Source of the DNA: 3-1-20CM-4-69-9 sp963833655
GTDB lineage: Bacteria; Actinomycetota; Thermoleophilia; Gaiellales; Gaiellaceae
Length of the DNA: 64,000 nucleotides
Reading direction: 5' to 3'
Assembly: GCA_963833655.1 (NCBI GenBank)
Contig: CAWHYL010000004.1
Span: 558,001 to 622,000, forward strand
Part shown: positions 6,650 to 15,419 of the stretch, piece by piece
How the letters are laid out: each line of letters begins with the position of its first letter
Numbering within the stretch: the stretch's first letter is position 1
Notes under the pieces: model-generated
Databases searched by the model: none
What the model was told of the DNA's origin: nothing
The model's input: the letters and a program-made list of their open reading frames with translations, nothing else
Position numbers and translations under genes: made by a program

Positions 6650-9075
6650 CGGATGACGAACGCGCGCTGCAGCTTCCGCGTGTTCGGCAGGATCCCGCGG
6701 ACGTTCTCGTTGTTCTTCGCCTCCTGGTAGTCGGCGGCGGTGAAGCTCAGGCTGTGCCGGCCCCGGGCAAGGCCGTTCAGCGAGATGCGGACGAGGCCGT
6801 TGGCGTAGGACAGCGCTCGGGCGGCACCGTCGACGTGTGCCACCAACGACCGCGGATCGACGCCAGAGCCGCCGTCGGTGACGCGTAGCTGCAGCGAGCG
6901 GCCGCGGACCCCGAGCACGCGCACGGCCGGCGGCGTCGTATCGCCTCGCCAGAGGCGGAAGCCGAAGGCGCCCGTGCGTCCGCGAGCCGGCGTGTCGAAC
7001 ACGATCGTGTACACGCCCACGGCCGGCCGGAGCACGCCGGAGATCAACCGGTGCACGCCCTCGGACGGGCGGTATGGGTTGGCGTCGTACGGCAGGGCGG
7101 TGAGCCCGGCGAGCCGGTTCTCATCGGCTCCTCGGACGATGCGCGGCTCGACGGCCACGCCACGACCGCGCGAAACGACGGCAACGCCGAAGTTCGCGTA
7201 CGGCTTGCGGATGCGGACGGTGAACGCGACCTCGCGTCCCGGCAGCAGCACCGGGAGCGAGAGGTCGCCCGGCGGGACCTCCGGGTAGCGGTAGGTCGTC
7301 ACGCGGGCCACTCCACGGGACGTGTCGCCGTTGTACGTACCCGGCCGGGGAAGTAACGGTCGTCTCTCCGTCGGCAGGCGCGGTCGCTCGATCCGCAACC
7401 AGAAGGGGACGTGCCGCGTGTCGGTGCCGCGCGTGAGCACGATGAAGCCGGTGATGTCGGCATCGGGCGTCGTCCCGACCGTCACTCGGACTTGCAGCGT
7501 CCCCGGAACGGCGACCCGAGCCGGGACGCTGACGAGCCCGGCAGAGGCCGGCGCGACCGCGGCGCTCCAGGTGCCGGCGCCGCCGCCGGCGTCGGTGAGC
7601 GTCAACGTGCGCGTGACCCTCGCTCCGGGCTTGAGGAGGCCGAACGACAGCGCCGTCGGGCGTGTGAACAGCAGCGGATTGTCGGCCAGCGGGAGCTCGA
7701 TGCGTCCGCCGCCCTGCTTCAGCGGCGTGCTGTTGTCCTGCAGTGGGACGCCGGTCGTCACCAAAGCCGACTTGATCTGCGCCGGCGACCAGCCCGGGTG
7801 GCGCTGCTGGAGCACGGCCGCAGCTCCGGCGACGTGCGGAGCTGCCATGCTCGTCCCGCTCAGCGTGGCGTAGGCGCCGCCGGGGACGGAGGACGCGATC
7901 TCGTCGCCGGGCGCGGTCACGTCCGGCTTGAAGTTGAGGGAGTACGGAGCCGGCCCGATCGACGAGAAGTCCGACGCGGTGTCGGTGTCGACGCTGCCGT
8001 GCCCGCCGGTGGACGATGCTGCCGCGATCGCTTGCGCTGCGCTCGCCGGCGAGTCGATGCCGCCCCGTCCGAGGTCACCGGAGTTGCCCGCCGCCACCGC
8101 TGGGACGACGCCCGCCGCCGCGGCGGCGTCGAGCGCACGCGCGAGGATGTCGCGGGTCGGCTCGATGTCCGTCTCGCCGAGCGACAGGTTGATCACGTCC
8201 ATCCCGTCGCGGACGGCAGCCTCGACCGCGGCGGCGAGCTCCGGTGAGTTGCCGTTGAGCCCGAACTCGCTCGGCACGCCCATTGCCTTGTAGTTGCCGA
8301 GGTACGCGCGCGGCGCGATGCCCGAGAGGTGGATGCCCGTGCGCGTGACGGTGCCGTCGTCGCCGGCAGCGATCCCCGCCACGTGCGTGCCGTGTTCGGA
8401 TGCTCCCGGGTCGAACGGCAACCGCGCGTTCGCATACGCGAGGCCGGGCGGTGCGAACGCACGCGCGACGATCACCTTCGGCGTCGTGTACGCCGTCTGT
8501 CCTTTCGGGAAGCCGGGCGGGTAGTTGTAATGCGCCGGGTCGAAGAACGGGTGGGTCTGGTCGATCCCGTCGTCGATGATCCCGATCTTCATTCCCTCGC
8601 CGGCGGTGGCGAGCGTGGGGCCCCAGACGGTCGGGGCGCCGATCAGCTGCGGCGTGCGGTCGAGCAGCTCGTGATACGTGTAGCTCGGCCAGACGCGGGC
8701 GACTCCCGGCACGCGCGCGAGGCGGTCGACCCGGTTCCGCGGAACGACGACGGAGAACCCGTCGAGGACGACGCCGTAGTGCCAGCGCGCGCGCGCGAGC
8801 GGAATCGCAGCGCGGATGCGCGCGGCGACGAGTCGCTGCGTCGTGGCGAGCCGGGCGAGGTAGTCGCGGCTCGCCGGCGCGCCGAGCAGGAGCCGGTGCG
8901 GACGCGCGAACGACGAATACGCGAGCGTCCGCGCGCGGATGAACGCCTGCGCAAGCGGCGGCGCCTCGAGCGTGACGACGACCTCGACGCTGCGGCTCGA
9001 CGCCTGCGCTGCAGGGGTCAACGCGAGAGCGACGGCGGCCGCAAGGATGAGGAGACCCCGTTTCAGGCCCGAAAT
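6646..9075 (-). CDS. secreted subtilisin-like serine protease (peptidase S8), start uncertain
   Basis: About 809 aa. It has a signal peptide (LILAAAVALALTPAAQA), an inhibitor I9-like propeptide region, then the S8 catalytic domain. The catalytic residues are D168 in IIDDGID, H228 in HGTHVAG, the oxyanion Asn in AAGNSG, and S409 in SGTSMAAPHVAG. The C-terminus holds several beta-rich domains. The frame stays open into the divergent tRNA-Leu gene, and the only upstream ATG/GTG/TTG-class start (GTG, 9129) lies inside that tRNA, which is implausible. An ATT at 9073-9075, preceded by TGTAGCCGTACC, or a CTG at 9066 is more credible. Numbering is from the ATT. Confidence 0.88.
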   Translation of the reverse strand: MSGLKRGLLILAAAVALALTPAAQASSRSVEVVVTLEAPPLAQAFIRARTLAYSSFARPHRLLLGAPASRDYLARLATTQRLVAARIRAAIPLARARWHYGVVLDGFSVVVPRNRVDRLARVPGVARVWPSYTYHELLDRTPQLIGAPTVWGPTLATAGEGMKIGIIDDGIDQTHPFFDPAHYNYPPGFPKGQTAYTTPKVIVARAFAPPGLAYANARLPFDPGASEHGTHVAGIAAGDDGTVTRTGIHLSGIAPRAYLGNYKAMGVPSEFGLNGNSPELAAAVEAAVRDGMDVINLSLGETDIEPTRDILARALDAAAAAGVVPAVAAGNSGDLGRGGIDSPASAAQAIAAASSTGGHGSVDTDTASDFSSIGPAPYSLNFKPDVTAPGDEIASSVPGGAYATLSGTSMAAPHVAGAAAVLQQRHPGWSPAQIKSALVTTGVPLQDNSTPLKQGGGRIELPLADNPLLFTRPTALSFGLLKPGARVTRTLTLTDAGGGAGTWSAAVAPASAGLVSVPARVAVPGTLQVRVTVGTTPDADITGFIVLTRGTDTRHVPFWLRIERPRLPTERRPLLPRPGTYNGDTSRGVARVTTYRYPEVPPGDLSLPVLLPGREVAFTVRIRKPYANFGVAVVSRGRGVAVEPRIVRGADENRLAGLTALPYDANPYRPSEGVHRLISGVLRPAVGVYTIVFDTPARGRTGAFGFRLWRGDTTPPAVRVLGVRGRSLQLRVTDGGSGVDPRSLVAHVDGAARALSYANGLVRISLNGLARGRHSLSFTAADYQEAKNNENVRGILPNTRKLQRAFVIR

Positions 9076-9083
9076 GGTACGGC

Positions 9084-9089
9084 TACACT
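9084..9089 (+). promoter_or_regulatory. -10 box TACACT of tRNA-Leu
   Basis: TACACT ends 10 bases before the mature 5' end of tRNA-Leu and is the best promoter candidate in the short gap to the divergent protease gene. Confidence 0.45.
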
Positions 9090-9099
9090 GGGCCTCCGC

Positions 9100-9183
9100 G
9101 CGGATGTGGCGGAATTGGTAGACGCGCACGGTTCAGGTCCGTGTGGGGGAAACCCCGTGGAGGTTCAAGTCCTCTCATCCGCA
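9100..9183 (+). tRNA. tRNA-Leu (anticodon CAG)
   Basis: The acceptor stem GCGGATG (9100-9106) pairs perfectly with CATCCGC (9176-9182), with discriminator A at 9183. The anticodon stem CACGG/CCGTG encloses loop TTCAGGT, anticodon CAG at 9134-9136. A long variable arm and the GTTCAAGTC T-loop identify a class II leucine tRNA. CCA is not encoded. Confidence 0.95.
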
Positions 9184-9627
9184 TGACCAGATTCGCGCTA
9201 AGAGTGCGCGATCGGTGCCCAACGAAACCGCGACGCTCAACGAATCACCGGATTCGTCGCCATGTGCGTGCAGAACGCCGGGAGCTTCACTCCTCGTATC
9301 GCACGACAGGGCTCAGGCACGCCCTCCGAGGCGGAGACATCTACTGCCCAGGTTGCGGCGAACCCCGTCGAATCCGAGATCTTGCGGGCGGGACGGTGGA
9401 ACGCAAGTCGGCGAGTAGCCGGTCGACGCTGACGGGCCATTTCGCCGAGGAACTGGTGGCCGCGGCAGAGTCGACGGTGGCATCTGCGGCGCTGCCAAGT
9501 AGAACCTTGCGGAACTGTGGCCCAGGGCGCGGCACTTACGGCCCGTGCCGCGATAGCGGCCACCACGCGACACCCGGGGGAATGTGTCGTGGCGGAGACC
9601 GTCCCTGGGCCCAAAGGCACGTTTCCA

Positions 9628-9644
9628 CAATGCGCTGCGCATTG
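9628..9644. repeat. perfect palindrome CAATGCGC-T-GCGCATTG
   Basis: Eight-base arms around a single T form a perfect inverted repeat in the gene-free stretch. It has the size and symmetry of an operator for a dimeric regulator, but no promoter or gene is clearly attached. Confidence 0.5.
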
Positions 9645-10071
9645 CTAGGCCTGTTCGGGTATCGGGTTGTAGTCGACCTGCAAAGGATCAAGGTAAACCT
9701 CGCAATTTCCGAAACCACGCCTTGACCTCGTTGTGCATGGGCACGCACAGTCGTTGTGCGCCCTAGCGAGCGCAGTGGAGATCCGGGAGAAGGCGGTTCT
9801 TCTCGTCGGCAAACCGCGTGAGCGTGGGTGTTGTGGGCGGGCGGCGGAGCGGCCGCCTTGATAGGGCTTCGGGGGGAGTCTGCTGCGGCCTCGACTGTCG
9901 CTCCGCTTCGCCCCGTGGGCGAGGGGAGTGGGAGCGGCTGGCAACTCGAGGAGGCAGCTGAAGCAGCGGATCACCGATCGAGAGTGGTGTCGTCGCGCGA
10001 GCCGCTTGCGGGTTTCGTCACCGATCGTCAGCCCCAATGATCGACCGGTGTCGCGCTCGAAGCAGGCTAGA

Positions 10072-10131
10072 GGAGAGGCGCGCCGAGATCGCGGCCGTGG
10101 CCGCCCGGCGCGTTTCCCAACGCGCCTCTCC
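10072..10131. repeat. nested inverted repeat / structured element
   Basis: GGAGAGGCGCG (10072-10082) pairs perfectly with CGCGCCTCTCC (10121-10131). Inside the loop, GCGGCC-GT-GGCCGC (10091-10104) forms a second hairpin. This could be a structured RNA, a terminator or a remnant of a mobile element. Confidence 0.45.
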
Positions 10132-10398
10132 CCACCCGGTTCAAGCGCTGGCTGTCGGCTGCCCACCCCTGGCCGGAACCCAAACCGAGCGCACAATTCT
10201 GTCACCAACCCCGCCAAATGGCTAGGGCTCGCGCAGCGGCCGCAGCGAGGGTGTTTAGTGGAGGCGGGCGGCCGCGGGATCCTCTGGCCGCAGGGGGTCA
10301 TCCGTGGCCGTCCATGATGCGTGTTCCAGCACAGTCGCCGAGTTCGGCTCGTCTGGCTGGGGGTCTCAAGCCGCGTTAGTGTGGCTCAGAGCCATTCC

Positions 10399-10794
10399 AT
10401 GGCGAGATTCCTCACGGTCACGGGGGGACTAGCACTCGTCGCGGTGCTGTTCGCAGGCTGCGGCGGCGGCGGCGATGACGGGGCGAAGGTCGAGGCCGGT
10501 CTGCGGCAGTACATCGCATCGTCGGTTCCGGACCAGACCCCCTTCCCGGTCGGAGCCGGGCCGCCGCGGGTGAAGGACCACGGCTGCAACGACCGGCACC
10601 TTAAGTACAAGAAAGGGCAAGCTTTCGCGTCGCGAACGGCGGGTGTGGTGCTCCCTGAGGGGATCGCGGTGTGGTCATGCGTCGTCGAGTTCCGGACACT
10701 TGCAATGCCCGTGGTCGTCGGTGTGAAGGGCGGGACAGACGTCGTCTTCGTGATGCCTGGAAAGTTCGAACAGTTCGAATTGACGCACCCCTGA
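10399..10794 (+). CDS. putative lipoprotein, 131 aa
   Basis: From the ATG at 10399 the protein begins with a short basic region and a hydrophobic segment ending in the lipobox LFAGC, followed by a GGGGDD linker. This predicts lipidation on the outer face of the membrane. The remaining 100 residues contain two cysteines (HGCND and WSCVVE) and no recognised domain. The open frame extends 26 codons further upstream, but the lipoprotein signal fixes this start. Confidence 0.65.
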   Translation: MARFLTVTGGLALVAVLFAGCGGGGDDGAKVEAGLRQYIASSVPDQTPFPVGAGPPRVKDHGCNDRHLKYKKGQAFASRTAGVVLPEGIAVWSCVVEFRTLAMPVVVGVKGGTDVVFVMPGKFEQFELTHP

Positions 10795-10914
10795 GCGAGT
10801 CGTCTAGGCCCCCGCAACCAGCAGATCGTCACACACCTGCGTGTTTTTCCTGAGTCCGTGACGGGGTCGGCGCCGATGCGGGATCGGATGGCCCGCCGTA
10901 GCGTGAAACGGAAG

Positions 10915-10925
10915 GGAGGTGATCC
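10915..10925 (+). promoter_or_regulatory. extended Shine-Dalgarno GGAGGTGATCC
   Basis: Eleven bases are fully complementary to the usual 3' end of 16S rRNA, 9 nt (from GGAGG) before the ATG at 10929. The same GGAAGGGAGGTGATC sequence precedes the secreted peptide at 22412. This is unusual in a region where most genes look leaderless. Confidence 0.7.
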
Positions 10926-10928
10926 GCG

Positions 10929-11132
10929 ATGAAGCTTGTTCCGGCTGGCGGACCACGACTGACGCCGATCGCCGACCTCGCTGTGCAGGTGGCGGCGGTC
11001 GTGCTTATGGTTGCTGGCGCAGCGTTGATGCTGACGGACGTGCTCGATGCAGCGATTGCGATCCCGCTGATCGCAATCGGCATAGCACTCGTTGCGATTG
11101 AGCGGACCGACCAGCGCCGACGGCAAGGGTAA
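10929..11132 (+). CDS. small two-span membrane protein, 67 aa
   Basis: ATG start after a near-perfect Shine-Dalgarno sequence. Two hydrophobic helices (about residues 17-36 and 41-56) are separated by a short polar turn (TDVLDAA) and end in a basic tail (ERTDQRRRQG). No family is recognised. The strong ribosome site suggests high expression. Confidence 0.7.
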   Translation: MKLVPAGGPRLTPIADLAVQVAAVVLMVAGAALMLTDVLDAAIAIPLIAIGIALVAIERTDQRRRQG

Positions 11133-11165
11133 GGTGGTTGTCCGACGAGGAGCCGACGCGGCAAG

Positions 11166-11777
11166 TTGAAGCGCCAGTCACCGCTAACCCACAATGCCCC
11201 GGCTCCGACGTCAGTCCACGAGCGTTCTCTGGCCGCCACGGTGGAGCAATCGTTTCAGCGTCTCCACTCCGACGTTCCGGTTGCGTGGCGTTTGATCCGC
11301 GAATGCCGACGCCGCGAGCACAACCTCGGCGAGTGGGAGTCTAGAGTGGTGCCGGTGGGAAGCGATCCGGTCGCCGAGTACGTAAGCCTCGCCGCGATAC
11401 CGCACGAGAACGTCTCGGATGTGGTGGAGTTCCTTCACCGACAGAAGGCCGCCGCCGACACGCTGGCCGTGCTCGAGCGGCCCAACCAGCCGGTCGCGCT
11501 GCTCAGGATCCATGCCGGCGAAGCGACACTTTTCTCGTTTCTCCCGAGTGAAGACGGACGTCGTCTCGTCCGCGAGACCTACATCGGAAAGGTTTACGAC
11601 GCCACCATCACCCAGGTTCATGCGGTCGAAGACCTCGCCGACGTCTCTGCTTCGAAACCCGAGCGGGTGGAAATCGCTGGCTCCCGCCTCGACGGCACGA
11701 TCAACCTCACGTCCTACACCGCCGAGGAGCGGGCGGCGCTCATGGACGCGCTTCACGACATCACCCCTCGCGGCTAG
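11166..11777 (+). CDS. hypothetical protein, 203 aa
   Basis: An open frame with plausible protein composition, TTG start at 11166 or a later codon. The middle contains VVEFLHRQKAAADTLAVLERPNQPVALLRIHAGEA-like mixed alpha/beta sequence, and the end reads YTAEERAALMDALHDI. No domain is recognised and no clear promoter or ribosome site precedes it, so the start is unsure. Confidence 0.45.
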   Translation: MKRQSPLTHNAPAPTSVHERSLAATVEQSFQRLHSDVPVAWRLIRECRRREHNLGEWESRVVPVGSDPVAEYVSLAAIPHENVSDVVEFLHRQKAAADTLAVLERPNQPVALLRIHAGEATLFSFLPSEDGRRLVRETYIGKVYDATITQVHAVEDLADVSASKPERVEIAGSRLDGTINLTSYTAEERAALMDALHDITPRG

Positions 11778-12137
11778 CTGCTAGCGCACCAGTCCCTGTC
11801 GTGGCGGCGTGCTTTGCCCCGCGGTCACGTGCCCAGGGCGCGACGCCTACAGCTCACGCCGCAGTCGGTCGACCCGGGGAGAGCAAGGTCGCCCGAGTTC
11901 ACCCTGGGCGCGCGTAGCTTCGACTCCGAGGTAGCCACTCCTCGCGCTGCGCGTGAGAAGGGCCCGGGCGACCCCTCTCCCCGACGACCGCCCGGGCGAC
12001 GCGACGCACCGCGCTTCACGAAGTCCGCGAAGGGCTGCGGCCCCCCTCTCGGCGGACGTAGCTGCGGTGCGCCGCATGGGTCTTGTCGGCAGATCAGTCC
12101 TACCCCTAAAGGGTCAATGATGATCGAATCGGCCGCG
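11778..12137. other. gene-free stretch
   Basis: 360 bases between a plus-strand hypothetical gene and the 3' end of a minus-strand membrane protein gene. It is GC-rich with short runs such as CCCGGGCGAC repeated near 11965-12000. No gene, RNA or convincing terminator was seen. Confidence 0.5.
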
Positions 12138-12353
12138 TCAGCTCGGCGGGCTCCGCCGGTCGTCCGCCGACGGCCGTTGTCGAACGAGCGTCGCGATCAT
12201 GAACAGGCCCTGAGCGACGAAGTACCCGCCGACGCCGTTGAGCACGACGTCGAAAGCGGCGGGGACGGACTCTGCCGCCCCCTGGTAGGCGACCATGTAG
12301 GCGCCCGACGCGATCGAGATCAGCGCCGCGAGAAATGTCAGGGCTCGTGACAC
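12138..12353 (-). CDS. small membrane protein, 71 aa
   Basis: GTG start at 12353 gives a protein starting SRALTFLAALISIASGAYMVAY, with a second hydrophobic stretch near VLNGVGGYFVAQGLFMIATLV and a polar C-terminus. Two membrane helices are predicted. The frame is open further upstream, but those codons are arginine- and proline-rich and collide with the divergent promoter region. No family recognised. Confidence 0.6.
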   Translation of the reverse strand: MSRALTFLAALISIASGAYMVAYQGAAESVPAAFDVVLNGVGGYFVAQGLFMIATLVRQRPSADDRRSPPS

Positions 12354-12423
12354 GCCGCGCTTCTTCAGTGGGGGCCGCGCGAATCCTGCCGCCTCAACCC
12401 TCGCAGCTCTCCGCGTACCGCAG

Positions 12424-12429
12424 TAAACT
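12424..12429 (+). promoter_or_regulatory. -10 box TAAACT of the NlpC/P60 gene
   Basis: TAAACT lies 10 nt before the ATG at 12440, implying a leader of only about 4 nt. Confidence 0.5.
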
Positions 12430-12439
12430 CCGCCCCTCG

Positions 12440-13495
12440 ATGGCGCGGCGCGCGTTGGGGGTAGCGGCACTCTTTCTCGTCTTCGCGGCCCCTGCGCACG
12501 CGGGGACGCTCGGCCTCGCCGAGGTGCGCGGCTCCGACGGCGCGCTGATCGGCAAAGCCGGCGAGGGTGCCTACGCGTATCCGGCCGACGGATCGATCCT
12601 TCGGATCGGCTGGTCGCGAGCGACTGCGGCGAGCGTCGAACTCAGGGACGTGTCGATGTTCAACGGCCGCGTCACCGTCCGGCGCCTCGTCGTGCCAGCG
12701 CGCGGCCTCGACGGCGCGCGCGTTCAGGGCCTCGTCGTCGACGGCACCGGTTACGTCGTCGGGCCGAACGCGCTCATCTCGCTCGGGGGCGGGAGCTACA
12801 TCGTGGCGCTGCAGGAAGCCGTTTCACCGGGACGCACGGGCTCCGGGCTCGTCGCTCTGAGGGCGTATGTCTCCGATCCCTCGCTGGGGCTCGCGCCCGG
12901 AACGCAACTGCTGGTCGGGATGGCACGCGCCGCGCATCCCACCGACCAGACCGGGCAGGCCGCGGTCGTCCTCGGGCTCCCGCAGCTGCCGGCTGCGCAG
13001 GCGTCGCTCGCCGGCGTGCCGACCTTCCTCACGCGTCAAAACGTCGACATCCCCGACATCCCGACGAACACGCTCGGAGGCCAGGCGGTTGCGCTGGCGC
13101 TCCAGTACCTCGGCGTCCCGTACGTGTGGGGCGGGGCGGCCCCGCAGGGGTTCGATTGCTCGGGCCTGACGATGTACGTCTACGGCCAGCTCGGGATCAA
13201 GCTCGGCCACTACACCGGCTTCCAGTACTACGAGGGACGTCGGGTGCCGCGCGACCAGCTCGAGCCCGGCGATCTCGTCTTCTTCCGCGCGAACGCGCTC
13301 GGCGTTCCGCAGCACGAGGGGATGTACATCGGCAACGGCTCCTTCATCCAGGCGCCACACACGGGCGACGTCGTCAAGATCTCGAGCCTGTTCGAGACGC
13401 GCTACGCGCTGGCGTACGTCGGCGCGGTGCGGCCCTACGCGGCCGGCGCGTCGTCGTCGCCGTTGCCCGCGAACTGGACGTCGGCGTCCGGATAG
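12440..13495 (+). CDS. secreted NlpC/P60 family peptidoglycan hydrolase
   Basis: 351 aa with a signal peptide ending APAHA (residues 1-21). About 210 residues of unassigned N-terminal sequence follow, then a C-terminal NlpC/P60 domain with catalytic Cys240 in FDCSGL and His in PQHEGMYIG. The segment ALQYLGVPYVWGG is the usual lead-in to the cysteine. Such enzymes cleave D-Glu to diaminopimelate or similar bonds in cell-wall peptides. Its 3' end overlaps the convergent small gene by 61 nt. Confidence 0.9.
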   Translation: MARRALGVAALFLVFAAPAHAGTLGLAEVRGSDGALIGKAGEGAYAYPADGSILRIGWSRATAASVELRDVSMFNGRVTVRRLVVPARGLDGARVQGLVVDGTGYVVGPNALISLGGGSYIVALQEAVSPGRTGSGLVALRAYVSDPSLGLAPGTQLLVGMARAAHPTDQTGQAAVVLGLPQLPAAQASLAGVPTFLTRQNVDIPDIPTNTLGGQAVALALQYLGVPYVWGGAAPQGFDCSGLTMYVYGQLGIKLGHYTGFQYYEGRRVPRDQLEPGDLVFFRANALGVPQHEGMYIGNGSFIQAPHTGDVVKISSLFETRYALAYVGAVRPYAAGASSSPLPANWTSASG

Positions 13496-13650
13496 AGCAC
13501 GCGCCACACCCGTAGGTAGATCTCGAGCTCCGAGCGCGGCGTCTCGACTCGTAGCCGTGTCGGCCCGTCCGCGAGCACCGTCTGGCCAAGGCTCCGCAGG
13601 AAGTGCGCCAGACGGTCCGCGTAGCTCGGGTCGGAGAGGCGAAGCTGCAT
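13435..13650 (-). CDS. hypothetical protein, 71 aa
   Basis: The ATG at 13650 follows a GGTGG-like ribosome site. The protein begins QLRLSDPSYADRLAHFLRSLGQ and contains LRVETPRSELEIYLRVWRVLYP, a compact alpha/beta pattern that could be a small ACT-like or ferredoxin-like fold. An in-frame GTG at 13698 would add 16 residues rich in glycine and is less likely. No family recognised. It overlaps the convergent NlpC/P60 gene by 61 nt. Confidence 0.55.
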   Translation of the reverse strand: MQLRLSDPSYADRLAHFLRSLGQTVLADGPTRLRVETPRSELEIYLRVWRVLYPDADVQFAGNGDDDAPAA

Positions 13651-13712
13651 CGGGCCGCCACCCCCGAGTGTGGCACCGCCCGGCTGCCGTGCCGTCACCC
13701 GGACGAGGGAGT

Positions 13713-14168
13713 TCAGGGCAAGGCGTCGAGCACGTTCGAGGCGTGCCCGGCAGGCTTGATGCCGAGCATCGCCCGCGCGACGTTCCCGTTCGCGTCGATG
13801 ATGAACGTCGAGCGGTTGATCCCCATGTAGCTCTTGCCCGCGTACTTGCGTTCTCCCCAGACGCCGTAGTCCTCTGCGACCTTGTGGTCGGGATCGGCGA
13901 GCAGCGTGAACGGCAACTGGTGCTTCGTCTTGAACTTCTCATGTGAGGTCACGTCATCCGGGCTGACGCCGAGCACCTCGGCGCCGCGGTCGCGGAAGAC
14001 GTCGTACGCGTCGCGGAACTCGCACGCCTCGGTCGTGCAGCCGGGTGTGTCGTCCTTCGGGTAGAAGTAGAGGACGACGGGCTTCCCGCGAAAGTCCGAG
14101 AGGCTGACCGTCTCGCCGGACTCCGAGGTCAGCGTGAAGTCGGGTGCGGGTTCGCCTTCTCGTAGCAA
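13713..14168 (-). CDS. bcp: thioredoxin-dependent thiol peroxidase (BCP-type peroxiredoxin)
   Basis: 151 aa. TTG start at 14168 with AGGAGG 5 nt upstream. It carries the peroxidatic cysteine in DTPGCTTEAC (C44) with a resolving cysteine five residues later (C49), as in BCP/PrxQ enzymes. PAPDFTLTSESGE, LSDFRGKPVVLYFYPKDD and GVSPDDVTSHEKFKTKH are typical. It reduces hydrogen peroxide and organic peroxides in the cytosol using thioredoxin. The length is normal. Confidence 0.93.
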   Translation of the reverse strand: MLREGEPAPDFTLTSESGETVSLSDFRGKPVVLYFYPKDDTPGCTTEACEFRDAYDVFRDRGAEVLGVSPDDVTSHEKFKTKHQLPFTLLADPDHKVAEDYGVWGERKYAGKSYMGINRSTFIIDANGNVARAMLGIKPAGHASNVLDALP

Positions 14169-14238
14169 GCGTGCCTCCTCGTGTCGCCGTCGAAGTGGAG
14201 CAGCGCCAGCGTACCGCCGGCGGGTGCGGCTGCGATTG

Positions 14239-15417
14239 CTAGTCGTCCGCGGCGACCCCGAACGCGCCGAGCCCTGCGGGCGGCACCGGAGCAGTGACAT
14301 CTCGTAGCTCCGCTGTCGTCGGCGAATAGAAGCGCTGCGCGATCGCTGTCGGCACGATCGCCGAAAGGACAACGACGGCGATCAGCAGCGAGAACTGCGT
14401 CCGGTCGATGATGCCGGAGTCGAGCCCGTAGAGTGACGTGATCGTTCCGAAGGTCAGGCCCGTCGACATGAGCAGCGTCGTGAAGACGGCGTGCGGCGAC
14501 GTGTAGCGGCGGGCGAGCGGATAGACGCCCGCGAGCTTCGGCACCATCTTCGCTGCGAACAGCAGCGCGAGCGTCCCGAGGCTGCCCCAGAGGGCGCTCG
14601 TCGAGACGTTCAACCCGCCCTTGAGGAAGAAGAACGGCGTCAAGAACGCGAAGGCGACGACCCGCAGCCGATCTTGCTCCCGGCGGTGCGCGACGTAGTG
14701 AGACGACATCACGAGGCCCAGGACGAAAGCCGGCAGCGCGGCCTGCGAGTTCGCCTTGCTGCCGAGCCACATCAACAGGAGCAAGCAGGCGAAGACGAGC
14801 TTGATCTCAGGCTCGATCACACGGTCGCCGTACCGCGAGAAGAACCAAGGCGAGACCTTCGGCAGCACCACGATCAGGCCGACCGACACGAGTGCGAACG
14901 GGACGATCCAGACCGTCGGCTTGAGGAACAGCAGCGTCAGCCCGACGACCGTCGCGATGTCGGTGACGAAGGTGGCCGACATCAGTCGCTTGCCGACGAG
15001 CTCGCGGTTGAGGCCGGTCTCGACGAGGACGGCGTAGACGACGGCGAGGCTTGTCGTCGAGAGTGCGAGCCCGCCGATCTCCGACTGTCGCCGCGTCCAG
15101 CCGAGCGCGTAGAAGCAGAGCAGCCCGACGACGGCAAACGGTGCAGCGAAGCTGACGAGCCCGATCGACAGCGACGCCCGCCACTCGCGACGGAACTGGG
15201 GCACGTCGACCTCCGCGCCGGCAAGGAACGTCAGCACGATCCCGGCGAATGAGCCGATGAAGGTCAGCCAGCCCGGGACGTCGATGCTGAAGGCATTGCC
15301 GACGATCACCCCGAGCAGGAGCTCGACCAGTGCGACCGAGATTCCGATCTCGATCGAGACCGTCGATGCGAGGAGGATCGTCCCCGCCAAAAGTGCCGCT
15401 ACGGCGATGTCGCTCAT
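14239..15417 (-). CDS. CPA2-type cation:proton antiporter (KefB/NapA-like membrane domain)
   Basis: 392 aa, about 12 hydrophobic segments beginning at residue 7. The features VALVELLLGVIVGN, LTFLAGAEVD and SSTLALSTTSLAV-like TTSLAVVYAVLVE match Na+/H+ exchanger-family proteins. There is no C-terminal TrkA-N domain, so it is a bare transport module. It probably exchanges K+ or Na+ for protons. The start lies just after a 9-bp inverted repeat that could fold over the ribosome site. Confidence 0.85.
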   Translation of the reverse strand: MSDIAVAALLAGTILLASTVSIEIGISVALVELLLGVIVGNAFSIDVPGWLTFIGSFAGIVLTFLAGAEVDVPQFRREWRASLSIGLVSFAAPFAVVGLLCFYALGWTRRQSEIGGLALSTTSLAVVYAVLVETGLNRELVGKRLMSATFVTDIATVVGLTLLFLKPTVWIVPFALVSVGLIVVLPKVSPWFFSRYGDRVIEPEIKLVFACLLLLMWLGSKANSQAALPAFVLGLVMSSHYVAHRREQDRLRVVAFAFLTPFFFLKGGLNVSTSALWGSLGTLALLFAAKMVPKLAGVYPLARRYTSPHAVFTTLLMSTGLTFGTITSLYGLDSGIIDRTQFSLLIAVVVLSAIVPTAIAQRFYSPTTAELRDVTAPVPPAGLGAFGVAADD

Positions 15418-15419
15418 AC

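Larger units (their letters stand above)
9184..10398. other. 1.2 kb without a recognisable gene after tRNA-Leu
   Basis: Several frames are open here but none gives a protein with family motifs, a credible start signal or normal codon patterning. The stretch looks like degraded or non-coding DNA. It contains a 17-bp palindrome (9628-9644) and a nested hairpin (10072-10131). The position just after a tRNA gene is a classical integration site, but no integrase or duplicated tRNA 3' end is visible. Confidence 0.5.

Noticed and set aside
9100..9183. tRNA-Leu as a verified integration site of a genomic island.
   Set aside because: No integrase gene, no duplicated tRNA 3' end and no mobility genes are present in the following 3 kb.
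9141..9725. A 194-codon plus-strand frame with a CPGCGE-like zinc-ribbon fragment after tRNA-Leu.
   Set aside because: It starts inside the tRNA, has no promoter or ribosome site, and the rest of the sequence has no domain-like pattern.
12105..12125. CCTAAAGGGTCAATGATG, similar to the proposed KdpE box TTAAGGGGTCATTGAG.
   Set aside because: Only about 12 of 16 bases match, there is no second repeat or -10 box at the right distance, and no gene start follows.
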